A DNA stretch of 64,000 nt, taken from JAPOUP01 sp965199865 (GTDB taxonomy: Bacteria > Pseudomonadota > Alphaproteobacteria > Rhodobacterales > Rhodobacteraceae). Below the pieces are notes generated by a model. The model had not been told where the DNA came from. It was given only the letters and a program-made list of their open reading frames with translations, and ran no database searches. Below are positions 25,938 through 35,110 of this stretch, piece by piece. The DNA is taken from assembly GCA_965199865.1 (NCBI GenBank), contig CBDATU010000011.1, forward strand, positions 992,001 through 1,056,000. The letters are read 5' to 3'. The position numbers and the translations under genes were made by a program. The stretch's first letter is position 1; the number at the start of each line of letters is the position of its first letter.

Positions 25938-26330
25938 TCAGCGTCCGCTGATGAGTTCGACCTCGGCACGCAGCGCGTCCATCAACTGTGCCAGTGACTC
26001 AATGTAGTTTTTTGAGGTCAGACGCCCGCTCCCATCGAATTCATCATAGGCCGCGGCGACCATTACCGAGGGACCATTGACCAGGCGCGGACGGAAGACC
26101 TGCAGTGCCTGACGCATGGCGTATTGCGCCACTTCCCCGCCACCACGCCCCGCTGCGGCTGACATCACCGCCACCGGCCTGTCCCGCCATGGATTGCCTT
26201 CGACCCGACTTACCCAATCCAATGCGTTCTTCAGGACACCGGAAATGGACTTGTTGTATTCCGGCCCGGAGATGAGCACCGCATCCACCGTGGCGATCTG
26301 ATCCGCGAGTCGCTGTACCTCGTCCGGGAT
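25938..26330 (-). pseudogene. NADPH-dependent FMN reductase, 3' part (split by IS)
   Basis: This fragment encodes the C-terminal two thirds of a small flavodoxin-fold reductase: IPDEVQRLADQIATVDAV, then LISGPEYNKSISGVLKNALD (flavin-binding) and MSAAAGRGGGEVAQYAMRQ. The 5' part lies at 28768-28932. Joining 28932-28768 to 26321-25938, with one copy of the 9-bp target site, gives an unbroken 182-codon frame reading ERGIPDEVQRL across the junction. The gene was therefore intact until DruA-IS4 copy 3 inserted. Confidence 0.93.
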
Positions 26331-28767
26331 CTGTCACTATCCCTCTGGTGACTCTGGAGGCTCCGCCCATTCCCTCATCGCCCTGTACATCTCCGTTGCC
26401 AGCAGCAGGTATTTCATGCCCTTCCACATTTTCTCCGTTCCCGGCAGGGGCTGGCGTTTCGAGGGGATGAAGCCGACGTAACGGCCGATGTCGATGGCGG
26501 CCTCGCGGATGGTGAGGCCGTCGAAGGGCGGGGCACGGACATTCCTGAACCGGTACCGGCCCATCGCTATGTACAGGGCGGTGAGCTCGTCCGCGTCCAG
26601 GAAATCGAGGGCGGGCCGGTCGGGCTCGGCCTTCGCGGCGCGCTGGATGTCGAACACGCGCCATGCGGTGACGGCGTCGAAGGCGAGACACCTGCGCAGG
26701 TCGTCGGCCTCGTCGAGGCGGCGGTCCTCGATGCGGGTGCACTGTTTCAGCGTCCTGAAATATTCCTCGATGGTCCATCTTCTTTCGTACCGCCTGACGG
26801 TGTCGATGGCGCCCTGGAGGTCGGGCTTCGCGTCGCTGGACAGCAGCAGCCATGACAGCCGCCGGCCGCCCTTCGGCGGCGTGGTGGTCTCGCTGGCGAG
26901 CACCGCGGTGACCGGCAGGGTCTGGCGGCTCTTTCCCGGGGCCTTCAGCTCGACGCGTGCGACGCGGATCTCCGTCTCCGCGGTCCGCGCCGGGCGGGCC
27001 CTCACGGCCTTCCGCCCACGCGACCCGGTGATCCCGCCGCGCGCCGCGACGTGGACGGTGCGCGTCCCGGCGGCGGGCAGCCCGGAGACATGCTCCATGA
27101 GGTCGACCACCCCGCCGCCGGCGATGACGGAGCGGCGGGTCGAGGCGCTGGAGCGCACCAGCAGCCCGGCCGCGGCGGGGTCCTCCGCCTGGGCCTCGAA
27201 CATGTCCCATATGTCGCCCTCGCGGTCGCAGACGGTGATCACGCGCGTTCCAGGGCTGGTCCTCCCGACCTCCTGCGCCAGTGCGAGGCCCTCCAGCCAG
27301 CGGCGGCTCTCGCTGCCACCGTCGGGTGTCTCCGTCTCCGCCGCCCTGTCCGGTTCCGTCTCCGCCCGCCCCGTGTCTCCGCGCCTGCGGTCGGCCTTCA
27401 CGGTGACGCCCTCCCGGAAGCCGGCGTCGATGGCCAGCACCCCGAGGCCGCGGCCGGAGGCCGACACCGCCAGCGTCACGTGCGCCGGGATGCCGACGCT
27501 GCCCGATCCGCCGCCGCCGAGCCTCGCCAGGCCGCCCGTGGAGCCCTTCAGGCCGGAAAAGTCCAGCATCGTGGTGTCCTGGATGGCCAGGACCTCCCTT
27601 TCGGCGCGGCAGCGCCACAAGGTGGCCATGCGGTGGCTCTCGATGATGTCGTCCATGCTCACCCTGGGGTTGGAAAGCAGCCTGTAGGCCGCCTTCTGGT
27701 CCTTCCTGTCGGGAAACACGACGGAAACCGGCTCGCCGGGCCGGGTCTCCCAGGCCCTGGCCATGGCCAGGATCCGGTCGCGCACCCTGCTGTCGGCGTG
27801 GCCGCACAGGCCGAACTCCAGATCCGCCCAGTCGGCGTTCTCAGGGACCGCCGGGGCCGGGCCCAGCCAGCGCGGCGTCCGAGGCCCGCGGCACATGCGG
27901 TCGCGCCAGTCCGGATCCAGCGGCCTCATCCAGACGCCGCAGGCCTCCGCTCCCTCCCGGTGGCCGGGCGGACGGCCGGAGGTGGACCCGGCGAACTCCC
28001 ATCCGGCGGCCGCGTAGGCCGTGCCCGGGCGTTCCGCGCCGACATAGGTGAAGGCCATCGCCGGACGGACGCCGTGCAGCCTCTCCCAGTCATCGGGAAG
28101 CCGCCTTGCCGCCAGACCCAGAACGTGGCTCGCCAGGTGCGGGACCTCCACACCCGGCAGGATGAGGAACCGCGAGTTCTGCACCAGAAGCCGCAGGTTC
28201 GCCATCCGCTCCCGGCCGCTCCAGCCGATGTAGGCGTCCCGTGCCCTCTGGTGCCAGTTGGCCGCGTGAAAGCAGAGCCCGCCGACGCGCCCCAGGCGTT
28301 CGCTGCTGATCCAGTAGAAGAGCAGCGCGCCGGGATTGGACGGCTCGCCCTGGGGATGGTGGCTCTCCATCATCGCCCGCAGGGCACGCCGCTGCTCCGC
28401 CGTCTCCGCCATCTCCAGCCCGACACCGCCGAGCTCCGTGAGCGTGCCGGAGAAGTGGATGTCGGGATGGTCCGGCAGCGGCCCGCGACGACCGGGTGGA
28501 GGCCGGCCCGCCGCCGGCAGGGCGATGCCGTAGCGCTCCGCGATCCCCGGCAGGGCCAGCCGGGCGGAGGCGAGGCACGGCGCTCCTGCGGCGTTGGTCC
28601 AGCCCTCGCGTTCGCACAGGCCTCCGGCCATGGCGGAACGGCTGGCTCCCGTCGCCGCCATCGACCTCAGCCACTCGACCGTTCCCTCCCTGAAATGACG
28701 CATCCCGACCTGCATGCGAATCGGGTATCATCACCACCCTGCCGAGTCAACCACGGACAAGTGACAT
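26331..28767 (-). mobile_element. DruA-IS4 type insertion sequence, copy 3
   Basis: A 2.44-kb IS inserted in an FMN reductase gene. Ends are TGTCACTATCC at the left and TGTCACTTGTCC (reverse complement) at the right, less similar to each other than in copy 2. The 9-bp target duplication gtccgggat is exact (26322-26330 and 28768-28776); one unmatched base lies between it and the conserved TGTCAC at each side. The element is related to copies 1 and 4 but distinct in both ends and coding sequence. Confidence 0.92.
26337..28715 (-). CDS. DruA-like (DUF4338) / IS4 transposase fusion, copy 3
   Basis: A 792-residue fusion, full length. DUF4338 part residues 1-275: RRALRAMMESHHPQG near 109-122, RDAYIGWS at 159-166, NSRFLILPGV at 180-189, LPDDWERLHGVRP at 206-218, GTAYAAAGWE at 231-240. 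Transposase part residues about 295-775: catalytic Asp380 in IQDTTMLD, Asp497 in CDREGDIWD, Glu650 in the YREK motif (Tyr643, Arg646, Glu650, Lys657). The stop codon TAG is inside the left inverted repeat. The protein starts at MQVGMRHF, where no in-frame start lies further upstream. No coding damage is seen. Confidence 0.92.
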   Translation of the reverse strand: MQVGMRHFREGTVEWLRSMAATGASRSAMAGGLCEREGWTNAAGAPCLASARLALPGIAERYGIALPAAGRPPPGRRGPLPDHPDIHFSGTLTELGGVGLEMAETAEQRRALRAMMESHHPQGEPSNPGALLFYWISSERLGRVGGLCFHAANWHQRARDAYIGWSGRERMANLRLLVQNSRFLILPGVEVPHLASHVLGLAARRLPDDWERLHGVRPAMAFTYVGAERPGTAYAAAGWEFAGSTSGRPPGHREGAEACGVWMRPLDPDWRDRMCRGPRTPRWLGPAPAVPENADWADLEFGLCGHADSRVRDRILAMARAWETRPGEPVSVVFPDRKDQKAAYRLLSNPRVSMDDIIESHRMATLWRCRAEREVLAIQDTTMLDFSGLKGSTGGLARLGGGGSGSVGIPAHVTLAVSASGRGLGVLAIDAGFREGVTVKADRRRGDTGRAETEPDRAAETETPDGGSESRRWLEGLALAQEVGRTSPGTRVITVCDREGDIWDMFEAQAEDPAAAGLLVRSSASTRRSVIAGGGVVDLMEHVSGLPAAGTRTVHVAARGGITGSRGRKAVRARPARTAETEIRVARVELKAPGKSRQTLPVTAVLASETTTPPKGGRRLSWLLLSSDAKPDLQGAIDTVRRYERRWTIEEYFRTLKQCTRIEDRRLDEADDLRRCLAFDAVTAWRVFDIQRAAKAEPDRPALDFLDADELTALYIAMGRYRFRNVRAPPFDGLTIREAAIDIGRYVGFIPSKRQPLPGTEKMWKGMKYLLLATEMYRAMREWAEPPESPEG

Positions 28768-28932
28768 GTCCGGGATGCCGCGCTCTCGCTCGATGTCTCC
28801 GTCGTAGAGGGGCAGGCGCAGGTCAGCTTCAATGTAATCCGATTCGCCGTACATCCGTGCGGCTTCCCTCACCAGCATTCGGTTTGTGGCGTCCCGCCTA
28901 AGCGAGCCGCTGATTCCAAGAAGTCTATGCAT
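28768..28932 (-). pseudogene. NADPH-dependent FMN reductase, 5' part (split by IS)
   Basis: The first 55 codons of the FMN reductase: MHRLLGISGSLRRDATNRML holds the FMN phosphate-binding GSLR motif, followed by YGESDYIEADLRLPLYDGD. The frame is broken after ERGIPD by DruA-IS4 copy 3; the rest is at 25938-26330. It is divergent from the TPP enzyme gene. Confidence 0.92.
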
Positions 28933-29052
28933 TGTGGCTATCCTGCATCCATGGCCTTTCGCCATGTATACGCTTGCTGATCCGGTGCAAGGCCTTGCCG
29001 TCCCGCCATACCGATGAGAGTCTGGCCGGGTGAGAAGCGGGAGGTGGCCGGT

Positions 29053-30702
29053 ATGCGGCACGGTGGGCGGATTCTTGTTGACCAGTTGCAGGCGCAGGGT
29101 GTTAGCCGCGTGTTTTCGGTTCCTGGCGAGAGCTTTCTGGCAGTGCTTGACGCGCTATTTGACAGCAGCATCCAGAATGTCGTTTGCCGACACGAAGGCG
29201 GTGCGGCGATGATGGCCGAAGCAACCGGCAAGATGACCGGTCGACCAGGGGTCGCATTCGTTACACGAGGACCGGGAGCGACAAATGCATCTTCGGGCGT
29301 GCATGTAGCCCGGCAGGATTCAACGCCTCTGGTCCTGTTCGTCGGCCAGATCGCCCGAGGGCACCGTGACCGGGAAGCGTTTCAGGAAATCGATTATCGT
29401 GCGTTCTTCGGACCCGTCGCAAAATGGGCCGCGGAAATCGACCAGACGGAGCGCATTCCGGAATATGTCAACCGGGCTTTCCACGTTGCGACATCAGGCC
29501 GTCCCGGGCCGGTCGTTCTGGCCCTACCGGAAGACATGCTGTCCGAATGCAGGGATACCGCTGTGCTCCTTCCTACCGCGATTCCACTGTCTGGACCGGG
29601 CGAGGCGGACACCGCTCGCCTGCTGGACGAACTGACCAAGGCCGAACGGCCGCTGGTGATCGCCGGTGGACCGGGGTGGAGTCGGGAAAGCTGCGCCATG
29701 CTGCGGCGCTTTGCGGAAAAGCAGAGCCTTCCGGTCGCCACTCCATTCCGTCGGCAGGATCTGATGGACAACCGCTCGCCGAACTATGTCGGCGATCTAG
29801 GTGTGGGGATGAACCCGGCACTGGCGCAGCGGCTGCGGGACGCGGATTGCCTGCTGGTGCTCGGCGCCCGACTGGGGGACATCGCCACCGGTGGATACGA
29901 GCTGATCGATCCCGCCAGTCCCGAAAAGACGATTCTGCATGTCCATCCCGACCCGGACCTGCCCGGTTCGGTCTATCGAACCGAGCTTAGTCTGGTGGCT
30001 CGAGCGCCGGAAATGGTTGCCCAACTCCTGCAGTCCCCCAGAATCGGGGACTGGACCGCATGGACCGAGCGCGCCCGTAAAGCCTATGAGTCCTGGAACC
30101 GACCTAGGGAAACGCCGGGATTGGTGAAGCTCGAGCGCGTCGTGCGCTGGCTGAGCGACACGCTTCCGGATGATGCGATCATCACCAATGGCGCGGGGAA
30201 TTACGCTGCCTTCGTACATCGATACTTCGTTTACAAGGGGCACGGTACGCAGCTGTCACCGACATCAGGATCCATGGGTACGGGCTTTCCCGCGGCAGTG
30301 GCGGCAGCCCTTGAACACCCTGACCGGCCAGTGGTCTGCTTTGCGGGAGATGGCTGTTTCCAGATGACGCTGAACGAAATGTCGACTGCGATGCAATATG
30401 GCGCGGCCCCAATTGTTGTGGTCTGCACCAACGGGCGTTACGGCACGATACGCATGCATCAGGAAAGGACCTTTCCGGAACGGGTGTCCGGGACAGACCT
30501 GGCCAATCCGGACTTCGCGGCGCTGGCGAGAGCCTATGGGGGCCATGGAGAGACCGTAGAGGACGGTGCCGAGTTCCCAGCGGCATTCGAACGGGCGCGT
30601 GCATCGGGCCAGCTGGCAGTGGTGGAGCTTCGGCTTGACCCGCGGATGCTGTCGACATCGATGAATCTGGACGAGGCGAGGGAAACCGCAGGCAACCATT
30701 GA
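29053..30702 (+). CDS. Acetolactate synthase-like TPP enzyme
   Basis: A 549-residue thiamine diphosphate enzyme of the acetolactate synthase/benzoylformate decarboxylase superfamily. The catalytic glutamate is in CRHEGGAAMMAEA (about residue 50), the central FAD/nucleotide-type domain has LLVLGARLGDIATGG, and the TPP motif is CFAGDGCFQMTLNEMSTAMQ with GDG...N. It lacks obvious features that would fix the reaction, so it may be a biosynthetic or a catabolic 2-keto-acid enzyme. The frame is open to 29014 but I chose the ATG at 29053, giving MRHGGRILVDQL. Confidence 0.85.
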   Translation: MRHGGRILVDQLQAQGVSRVFSVPGESFLAVLDALFDSSIQNVVCRHEGGAAMMAEATGKMTGRPGVAFVTRGPGATNASSGVHVARQDSTPLVLFVGQIARGHRDREAFQEIDYRAFFGPVAKWAAEIDQTERIPEYVNRAFHVATSGRPGPVVLALPEDMLSECRDTAVLLPTAIPLSGPGEADTARLLDELTKAERPLVIAGGPGWSRESCAMLRRFAEKQSLPVATPFRRQDLMDNRSPNYVGDLGVGMNPALAQRLRDADCLLVLGARLGDIATGGYELIDPASPEKTILHVHPDPDLPGSVYRTELSLVARAPEMVAQLLQSPRIGDWTAWTERARKAYESWNRPRETPGLVKLERVVRWLSDTLPDDAIITNGAGNYAAFVHRYFVYKGHGTQLSPTSGSMGTGFPAAVAAALEHPDRPVVCFAGDGCFQMTLNEMSTAMQYGAAPIVVVCTNGRYGTIRMHQERTFPERVSGTDLANPDFAALARAYGGHGETVEDGAEFPAAFERARASGQLAVVELRLDPRMLSTSMNLDEARETAGNH

Positions 30703-31111
30703 GCGGTCCTTCCACATGCTCAACTGGCAGGAACGTCCCGATGGCCACTGGCCATTCTGCGTGGTGGCAAGCCCTGGAGCAGCGAATGTATATCCCTCGC
30801 TCCGATAGACCGATAACGGAATCCACTGTGGGGCTTTCGCTTTCCGATCCAGACCCGCTCCCGAGCCCGATATATGCGGCCTGGTCGGCCGGAAGCCTTG
30901 ATGGCTGTCCATGCATTGAGTTGATGGCGATGGGGCACCAACCCGTGACATCGCACATACTGAACCAGCATAATGTGCCACCACAGGCCTGAGACCAACG
31001 AAATCGCTCGATCTCACCTGCGCTGACAGATCTCCGTCGCCGCTGCGGTGGTTATGGATGGTTGACCGAATTGCCCGAACGGTCCTGCTGTTTACGGAGC
31101 TGACAGCAGCG
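30703..31111. other. Intergenic region, no gene seen
   Basis: About 410 bp between the convergent TPP enzyme and mtaB genes. No frame has family features and I see no U-tract hairpin. It may include promoters or old mobile DNA but nothing supports either. Confidence 0.45.
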
Positions 31112-32371
31112 TCAAGCGGTAAGCCGATTCGCATGCATTCCTGTGATCCGCGCCTCGAGGATCATGCCCTTTCGCTTCGGCACCGCCAGCTCCACCTGGG
31201 CGAAATGTTCAGTTCGACCGATTGTCGGACTCTCCATCAGCACCCTATGGGCTCGGCCAATCTGCGCCTCCAGATATCGATTGGCGGCATCCTGTCCAAC
31301 CGCCCTGAGCCGGGCTGACCGGTCCTTGATCGCCCGTCCATCAACCTGCGGCATTCGTGCCGCCGGCGTGCCTGGGCGTGGCGAATAGGGAAATACGTGC
31401 AGCCATGTCAGATCGCATTCACTGACCAGCCGCAGGGAATTCTCAAACATCGTCTCGGTTTCGGTTGGAAACCCCGCAATGATGTCGGCGCCGAATGTCA
31501 TTCCCGGGCGGAGCCGTCTCATTTCCTCGCAGAACCGGATCGCATCGGCACGCCGATGCCGCCGCTTCATGCGTTTCAGGATGAGGTCGTCGCCCGCCTG
31601 AAGGCTCAGATGCAGATGTGGCATCAATCGCGGCTGGTCAGCGAGTGCCCGCTTCAGGCTCCCGTCCACCTCCACGGAGTCGATGGAGCTTAACCTCAGA
31701 CGCGGCAGTTCCGGAACCGAGTCCAAAATCCGCATCGCCAGGTCACCGAGCCGCAGGTCGCCGGGAAGATCGTTACCCCAGGAGGTGAGGTCGACTCCGG
31801 TCAGCACCACTTCCCGGTAACCGCGGTCAGCCATCCTTCGAACCTGCTCCACCACAGTCCCCGCCGGAACCGACCTTGAATTCCCGCGGCCGAATGGAAT
31901 GATGCAGAATGTGCAGCGATGGTCGCAGCCATTCTGGATCTGAACATAGGCACGGCTTCTGCTGCCAACTCCATCAATGGCGCGGTCCTGTGCCCTGGTG
32001 ACGCCCATGATGTCACCAACATGAACCGGATCCGTGCTGTCCAGTTCGTCCGATGCGATCCTTTCCCAGGTTTCCGGCTTCATCTTCTCCGCGTTACCGA
32101 TCACCAGGTCGACTTCCTCCATCCCGGCGAAACCCTTCGGGTCGACCTGCGCCGCGCATCCGGTGACAATCACCCTGGTGCCGGGCTCACCGCGCCGCAG
32201 TCGCCGTATCTCCTGACGCGCCTTTCTGACCGCCTCGGCAGTTACGGCGCAGGTATTCACAACCACCGCGTCCTCGACGCCATGTCGTGCGGCAAGCGCC
32301 CGCATCGCTTCCGTCTCATAGGCGTTGAGCCGACAGCCCAAGGTTGAAAAACGCGGTGCCATCAGGTCCAT
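31112..32371 (-). CDS. mtaB: tRNA t6A37 methylthiotransferase
   Basis: A 419-residue radical-SAM methylthiotransferase of the MiaB/MtaB type. The UPF0004 domain has FSTLGCRLNAYETEAM, VVNTCAVTAEAVRKAR and VTGCAAQVD, supplying the auxiliary cluster cysteines; the radical-SAM cluster is CDHRCTFC; a TRAM-like C-terminus follows (VLMESPTIGRTEHFAQVELA). The TGCR/NTCAV variants favour MtaB, which converts t6A to ms2t6A at position 37 of certain tRNAs. It overlaps dapF by 10 bp, a frequent alphaproteobacterial pairing. Confidence 0.92.
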   Translation of the reverse strand: MDLMAPRFSTLGCRLNAYETEAMRALAARHGVEDAVVVNTCAVTAEAVRKARQEIRRLRRGEPGTRVIVTGCAAQVDPKGFAGMEEVDLVIGNAEKMKPETWERIASDELDSTDPVHVGDIMGVTRAQDRAIDGVGSRSRAYVQIQNGCDHRCTFCIIPFGRGNSRSVPAGTVVEQVRRMADRGYREVVLTGVDLTSWGNDLPGDLRLGDLAMRILDSVPELPRLRLSSIDSVEVDGSLKRALADQPRLMPHLHLSLQAGDDLILKRMKRRHRRADAIRFCEEMRRLRPGMTFGADIIAGFPTETETMFENSLRLVSECDLTWLHVFPYSPRPGTPAARMPQVDGRAIKDRSARLRAVGQDAANRYLEAQIGRAHRVLMESPTIGRTEHFAQVELAVPKRKGMILEARITGMHANRLTA

Positions 32372-33207
32372 CGCCCCGGGCTCAACGCTTCTGGCTCAAG
32401 TGTCGCATCGAAGACATGTGTGGTCGGGCCAGCCATCCAGACCCCGTTTTCCTTCCAGTCAATGTCCAGGTTACCACCGTCCAGCCTGACCGTCACCCGC
32501 CGACCTGACAGGCCGCGCCGCGCGGCGGCGACCACTGCGGCACAGGAAGACGAGCCAGACGCGGGGGTCACGCCCACTCCACGCTCCCAGACGCGCACGC
32601 GGATACGGTCAGGGCCATCCAGGTGGCAGAATTGGACGTTGGTCCGCTCCGGGAACAGGGGATGGCATTCAACTTCCGCCCCTCGGGCTTGCAGATCAAC
32701 GGCATCGGCATTCTCCACAAAAAACGTGCAATGTGGATTGCCCATGCCGGTCGCGACCGGATCACCCTCCAGCGCAAGGTGCAGTGTGTCCATGTCCTCC
32801 GCCAGCGGAATGTCCTTCCAGTCAAACAGGGGCTGCCCCATATTCACACGGGTCCATCCGCTCCCCGCATCCTCGCAGGCAAGAAGGCCACGTTCAGTCC
32901 GCAGCACAAGCGCCGCACTGGATGATTCGTCCAGTAGATGACGGGCGACGCAGCGCGTTGCATTGCCGCAAGCGGCGGAACCCGAACCATCGGCATTCCA
33001 GAAGCTGAGCCGTGCGTCAGCTTCGGAATCGGCCTCGATGAGGACCAGCTGGTCAAAGCCGACTCCCCGCCTTCTGTCCCCCAGGGCGCGTGCGAACTCC
33101 TCCGAAACCGCAACCGGGCGCGTGCGTCCGTCAATGACCATAAAGTCATTTCCCAGCCCGTGCATTTTCATGAATGGCAGGCCGGAGCCCTGATCCCGCT
33201 TTTGCAT
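32362..33207 (-). CDS. dapF: Diaminopimelate epimerase
   Basis: A 281-residue PLP-independent epimerase that turns LL- into meso-diaminopimelate for lysine and peptidoglycan. The two catalytic cysteines are in SAACGNATRC (near residue 79) and GSSSCAAVVAA (near residue 219). FMKMHGLGNDFMVID is the family N-terminus; the protein starts 12 residues before it, so the start could also be the ATG giving MKMHGLGN. It is upstream of, and overlaps, mtaB. Confidence 0.95.
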   Translation of the reverse strand: MQKRDQGSGLPFMKMHGLGNDFMVIDGRTRPVAVSEEFARALGDRRRGVGFDQLVLIEADSEADARLSFWNADGSGSAACGNATRCVARHLLDESSSAALVLRTERGLLACEDAGSGWTRVNMGQPLFDWKDIPLAEDMDTLHLALEGDPVATGMGNPHCTFFVENADAVDLQARGAEVECHPLFPERTNVQFCHLDGPDRIRVRVWERGVGVTPASGSSSCAAVVAAARRGLSGRRVTVRLDGGNLDIDWKENGVWMAGPTTHVFDATLEPEALSPGRWT

Positions 33208-33499
33208 GATCCGGCATATATGCTGGCAGGTCAGGCGAATCCAGAAATTCCTTACCGATACGACCCGCTCAAGGGCTTCGGGACAGCCGGTCGGTGCTCA
33301 GGCGTCTCAATCCACATATTGGCCCCATCGTCAACGCGACCAGGAGTCTGACGACAATGACAGGTAGTGTCTCCGTCTGAGGGATCCCGGACATCCGAAA
33401 ATGCCATCCTGCATGGATGTCCTCGCGGCTCGGGATGCGGGCCGGCAACTCACCACCGTCCGTTCCAGCTGCCGGAACTCCCGGCGAACGGCTTGGACA
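33208..33499. other. Intergenic region, no gene seen
   Basis: About 290 bp between dapF and the AbiEii gene. No motif, repeat or RNA was recognised. Confidence 0.4.
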
Positions 33500-34396
33500 T
33501 CAAAAGCCATGATCGAGGCACGCATCCGCATCTCTCAAAAGGGATGCTGTCCTGTTGGCAAGTGCTTCCATATGCACGGGGTTGTCCAACACCTGTCTGG
33601 TGATGTCCAATGGCAGGAATCGGTGCATCTCGGCAATGAACTGTGGAGACCGGATAATGGCGTCAACCCTGTCCGCCGCCATCGGGATCCAATCCTGTTT
33701 CAGGTCATGAATGGACGCCTTGGCCCGCACCAGATCCGGGACTGCCCCGATACCCTGGCCCCCGAGCCAGTGAATATCCCAGATGTCGCGGTAACGGGGA
33801 CGGTTTCGCGTGGCGACGGAAACAGGGAATGCCACGAGCTTGCTGGCCAGGATCTCCTGCCTGCTCTGGACCTGGATCACCGATCGGGATTCCCTGACCA
33901 CATCATAGTTTGGATTGATCTCTTCCGGACGTGCTGTATGGCTTAAACTTCTGTCAATATCGATCTTTATTCGCTGTCTGCGGTGTCCTGGACGGGTTTC
34001 AATGCTGATTCGCCATGTCTTGACGCTGGACGCCGAAAGATCCGATGCATTGACAGGTTTTGGATCCCTGACCTCCATGTTCAGACCACTGAGATAGTCA
34101 ATGCGGGAAAGTCCCTCTTTCAGGTCCACTGCCAGTCCCTCCATCAGGGTGGCCGTGAAATCCGGACCGCCGGAGAAATCCAGATCCTCGCTCAGGCGTG
34201 GTGCCCGGTAACAGAGTCGGAGCGCTGTCTCCCCCATGAACGTCAACCCGTCAAGCCAGCCATTCCGCGACAGGATGTTCAGAATATCGTAATGCAACAG
34301 CTCTTTCTGAACTGTCTCCCTCATATGCATGAGCGACGAATTGCGCTCCAGAGCCGTGACAAGCATATCTTCAAAGGGATTGCCGGATGTTCTCAT
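33500..34396 (-). CDS. AbiEii-like nucleotidyltransferase toxin
   Basis: A 298-residue protein of the AbiEii/AbiGii family. The nucleotidyltransferase active-site region is GETALRLCYRAPRLSEDLDFS (shortened: SEDLDFS), with the DxD pair, and a later IKIDIDRS and LASKLVAFPV typical of the family. AbiEii proteins are the toxins of type IV toxin-antitoxin pairs; characterised relatives transfer nucleotides to tRNA 3' ends and cause phage-induced growth arrest. It overlaps the AbiEi-type antitoxin gene by 4 bp, with the antitoxin first. The first G of the usual G-S/G-x9-DxD is GE here, a common variation. Confidence 0.88.
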   Translation of the reverse strand: MRTSGNPFEDMLVTALERNSSLMHMRETVQKELLHYDILNILSRNGWLDGLTFMGETALRLCYRAPRLSEDLDFSGGPDFTATLMEGLAVDLKEGLSRIDYLSGLNMEVRDPKPVNASDLSASSVKTWRISIETRPGHRRQRIKIDIDRSLSHTARPEEINPNYDVVRESRSVIQVQSRQEILASKLVAFPVSVATRNRPRYRDIWDIHWLGGQGIGAVPDLVRAKASIHDLKQDWIPMAADRVDAIIRSPQFIAEMHRFLPLDITRQVLDNPVHMEALANRTASLLRDADACLDHGF

Positions 34397-34947
34397 AGCG
34401 TCTCTTCTTCAAGTTCCCGCAGCTCCTCAAGATCAACCAGATGCAGGTTGCGCCCCACCCGCCGCAGGTCGCGCAGGGCGGTCCATGGCGTAGCCATCCG
34501 TAAGGGGCCGGGCGTTGAAAGCGTGGACAGGGCGATGTCACCGGGAGACCTTGCCGTATGGGTAAACTCGATCACCCCGTTATGCGGCAGCTCGACAACA
34601 CCCTTACGCCCCGTGGTCATCACCGTGAGGCATCCCTGGGGCACTTGGGAAATCACACCGTAGCTGGAAAGGGCGCATTCAAGGCTGACATAGTTGAACT
34701 CTCCCCGACGTAGGGCACATGCGATCCGTTCGGTCCGGTCCAGAACGTTCCGGGACAGGGGATTGACATAGACGCCGTTCGCCACCCGCTCCAGAAGTCC
34801 CTCGCGCACCAGGCGACGCAGGCTCGCCTCAAGCGCACGCGGGCTGTCCTCATGGAAAATCCGGCGCAGGTCGGTAAGTGTGAACACGTCCCGACCGTTC
34901 CGTCGGTCCCAATCCGCCAGGGTTTTGACTGCCTTGGCCATGCGCAT
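34393..34947 (-). CDS. AbiEi-like antitoxin/transcription regulator
   Basis: A 184-residue protein with an N-terminal winged helix (VFTLTDLRRIFHEDSPRALEASLRRLVREGLLERVANGVYVNP) typical of AbiEi antitoxin domains, followed by VSLECALSSYGVISQVP and a C-terminal domain. AbiEi proteins neutralise AbiEii and repress their own operon by binding upstream repeats. ATG at 34947 follows a TGGAG ribosome site. The IS256-family element starts only 95 bp upstream, which may have altered the promoter. Confidence 0.88.
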   Translation of the reverse strand: MRMAKAVKTLADWDRRNGRDVFTLTDLRRIFHEDSPRALEASLRRLVREGLLERVANGVYVNPLSRNVLDRTERIACALRRGEFNYVSLECALSSYGVISQVPQGCLTVMTTGRKGVVELPHNGVIEFTHTARSPGDIALSTLSTPGPLRMATPWTALRDLRRVGRNLHLVDLEELRELEEETL

Positions 34948-35034
34948 GATATCGCTCCATCAAAACGGAAACCTGCTTATTGTTAGTGAAACTGTCCACT
35001 ATTACAATTGTACGTTCGGGAATATCTCTGTTTA

Positions 35035-35042
35035 TTCGTCTC
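35035..35042. repeat. Target duplication of the IS256 element, left
   Basis: The 8-bp sequence ttcgtctc directly precedes the IS256 inverted repeat here and directly follows the matching repeat at 40291-40298, marking the original insertion site. Confidence 0.9.
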
Positions 35043-35110
35043 GGTCGTGTCGCGAATTTGGTGGAAATTCGAAAACGGTGCAATCTCCGGGTGAACATGG
35101 TTTCCTCCGA

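Noticed and set aside
26044..28901. 587- and 616-codon frames over DruA-IS4 copy 3
   Set aside because: Same GC-bias shadows; the DUF4338/IS4 frame alone shows catalytic residues and a stop inside the terminal repeat.
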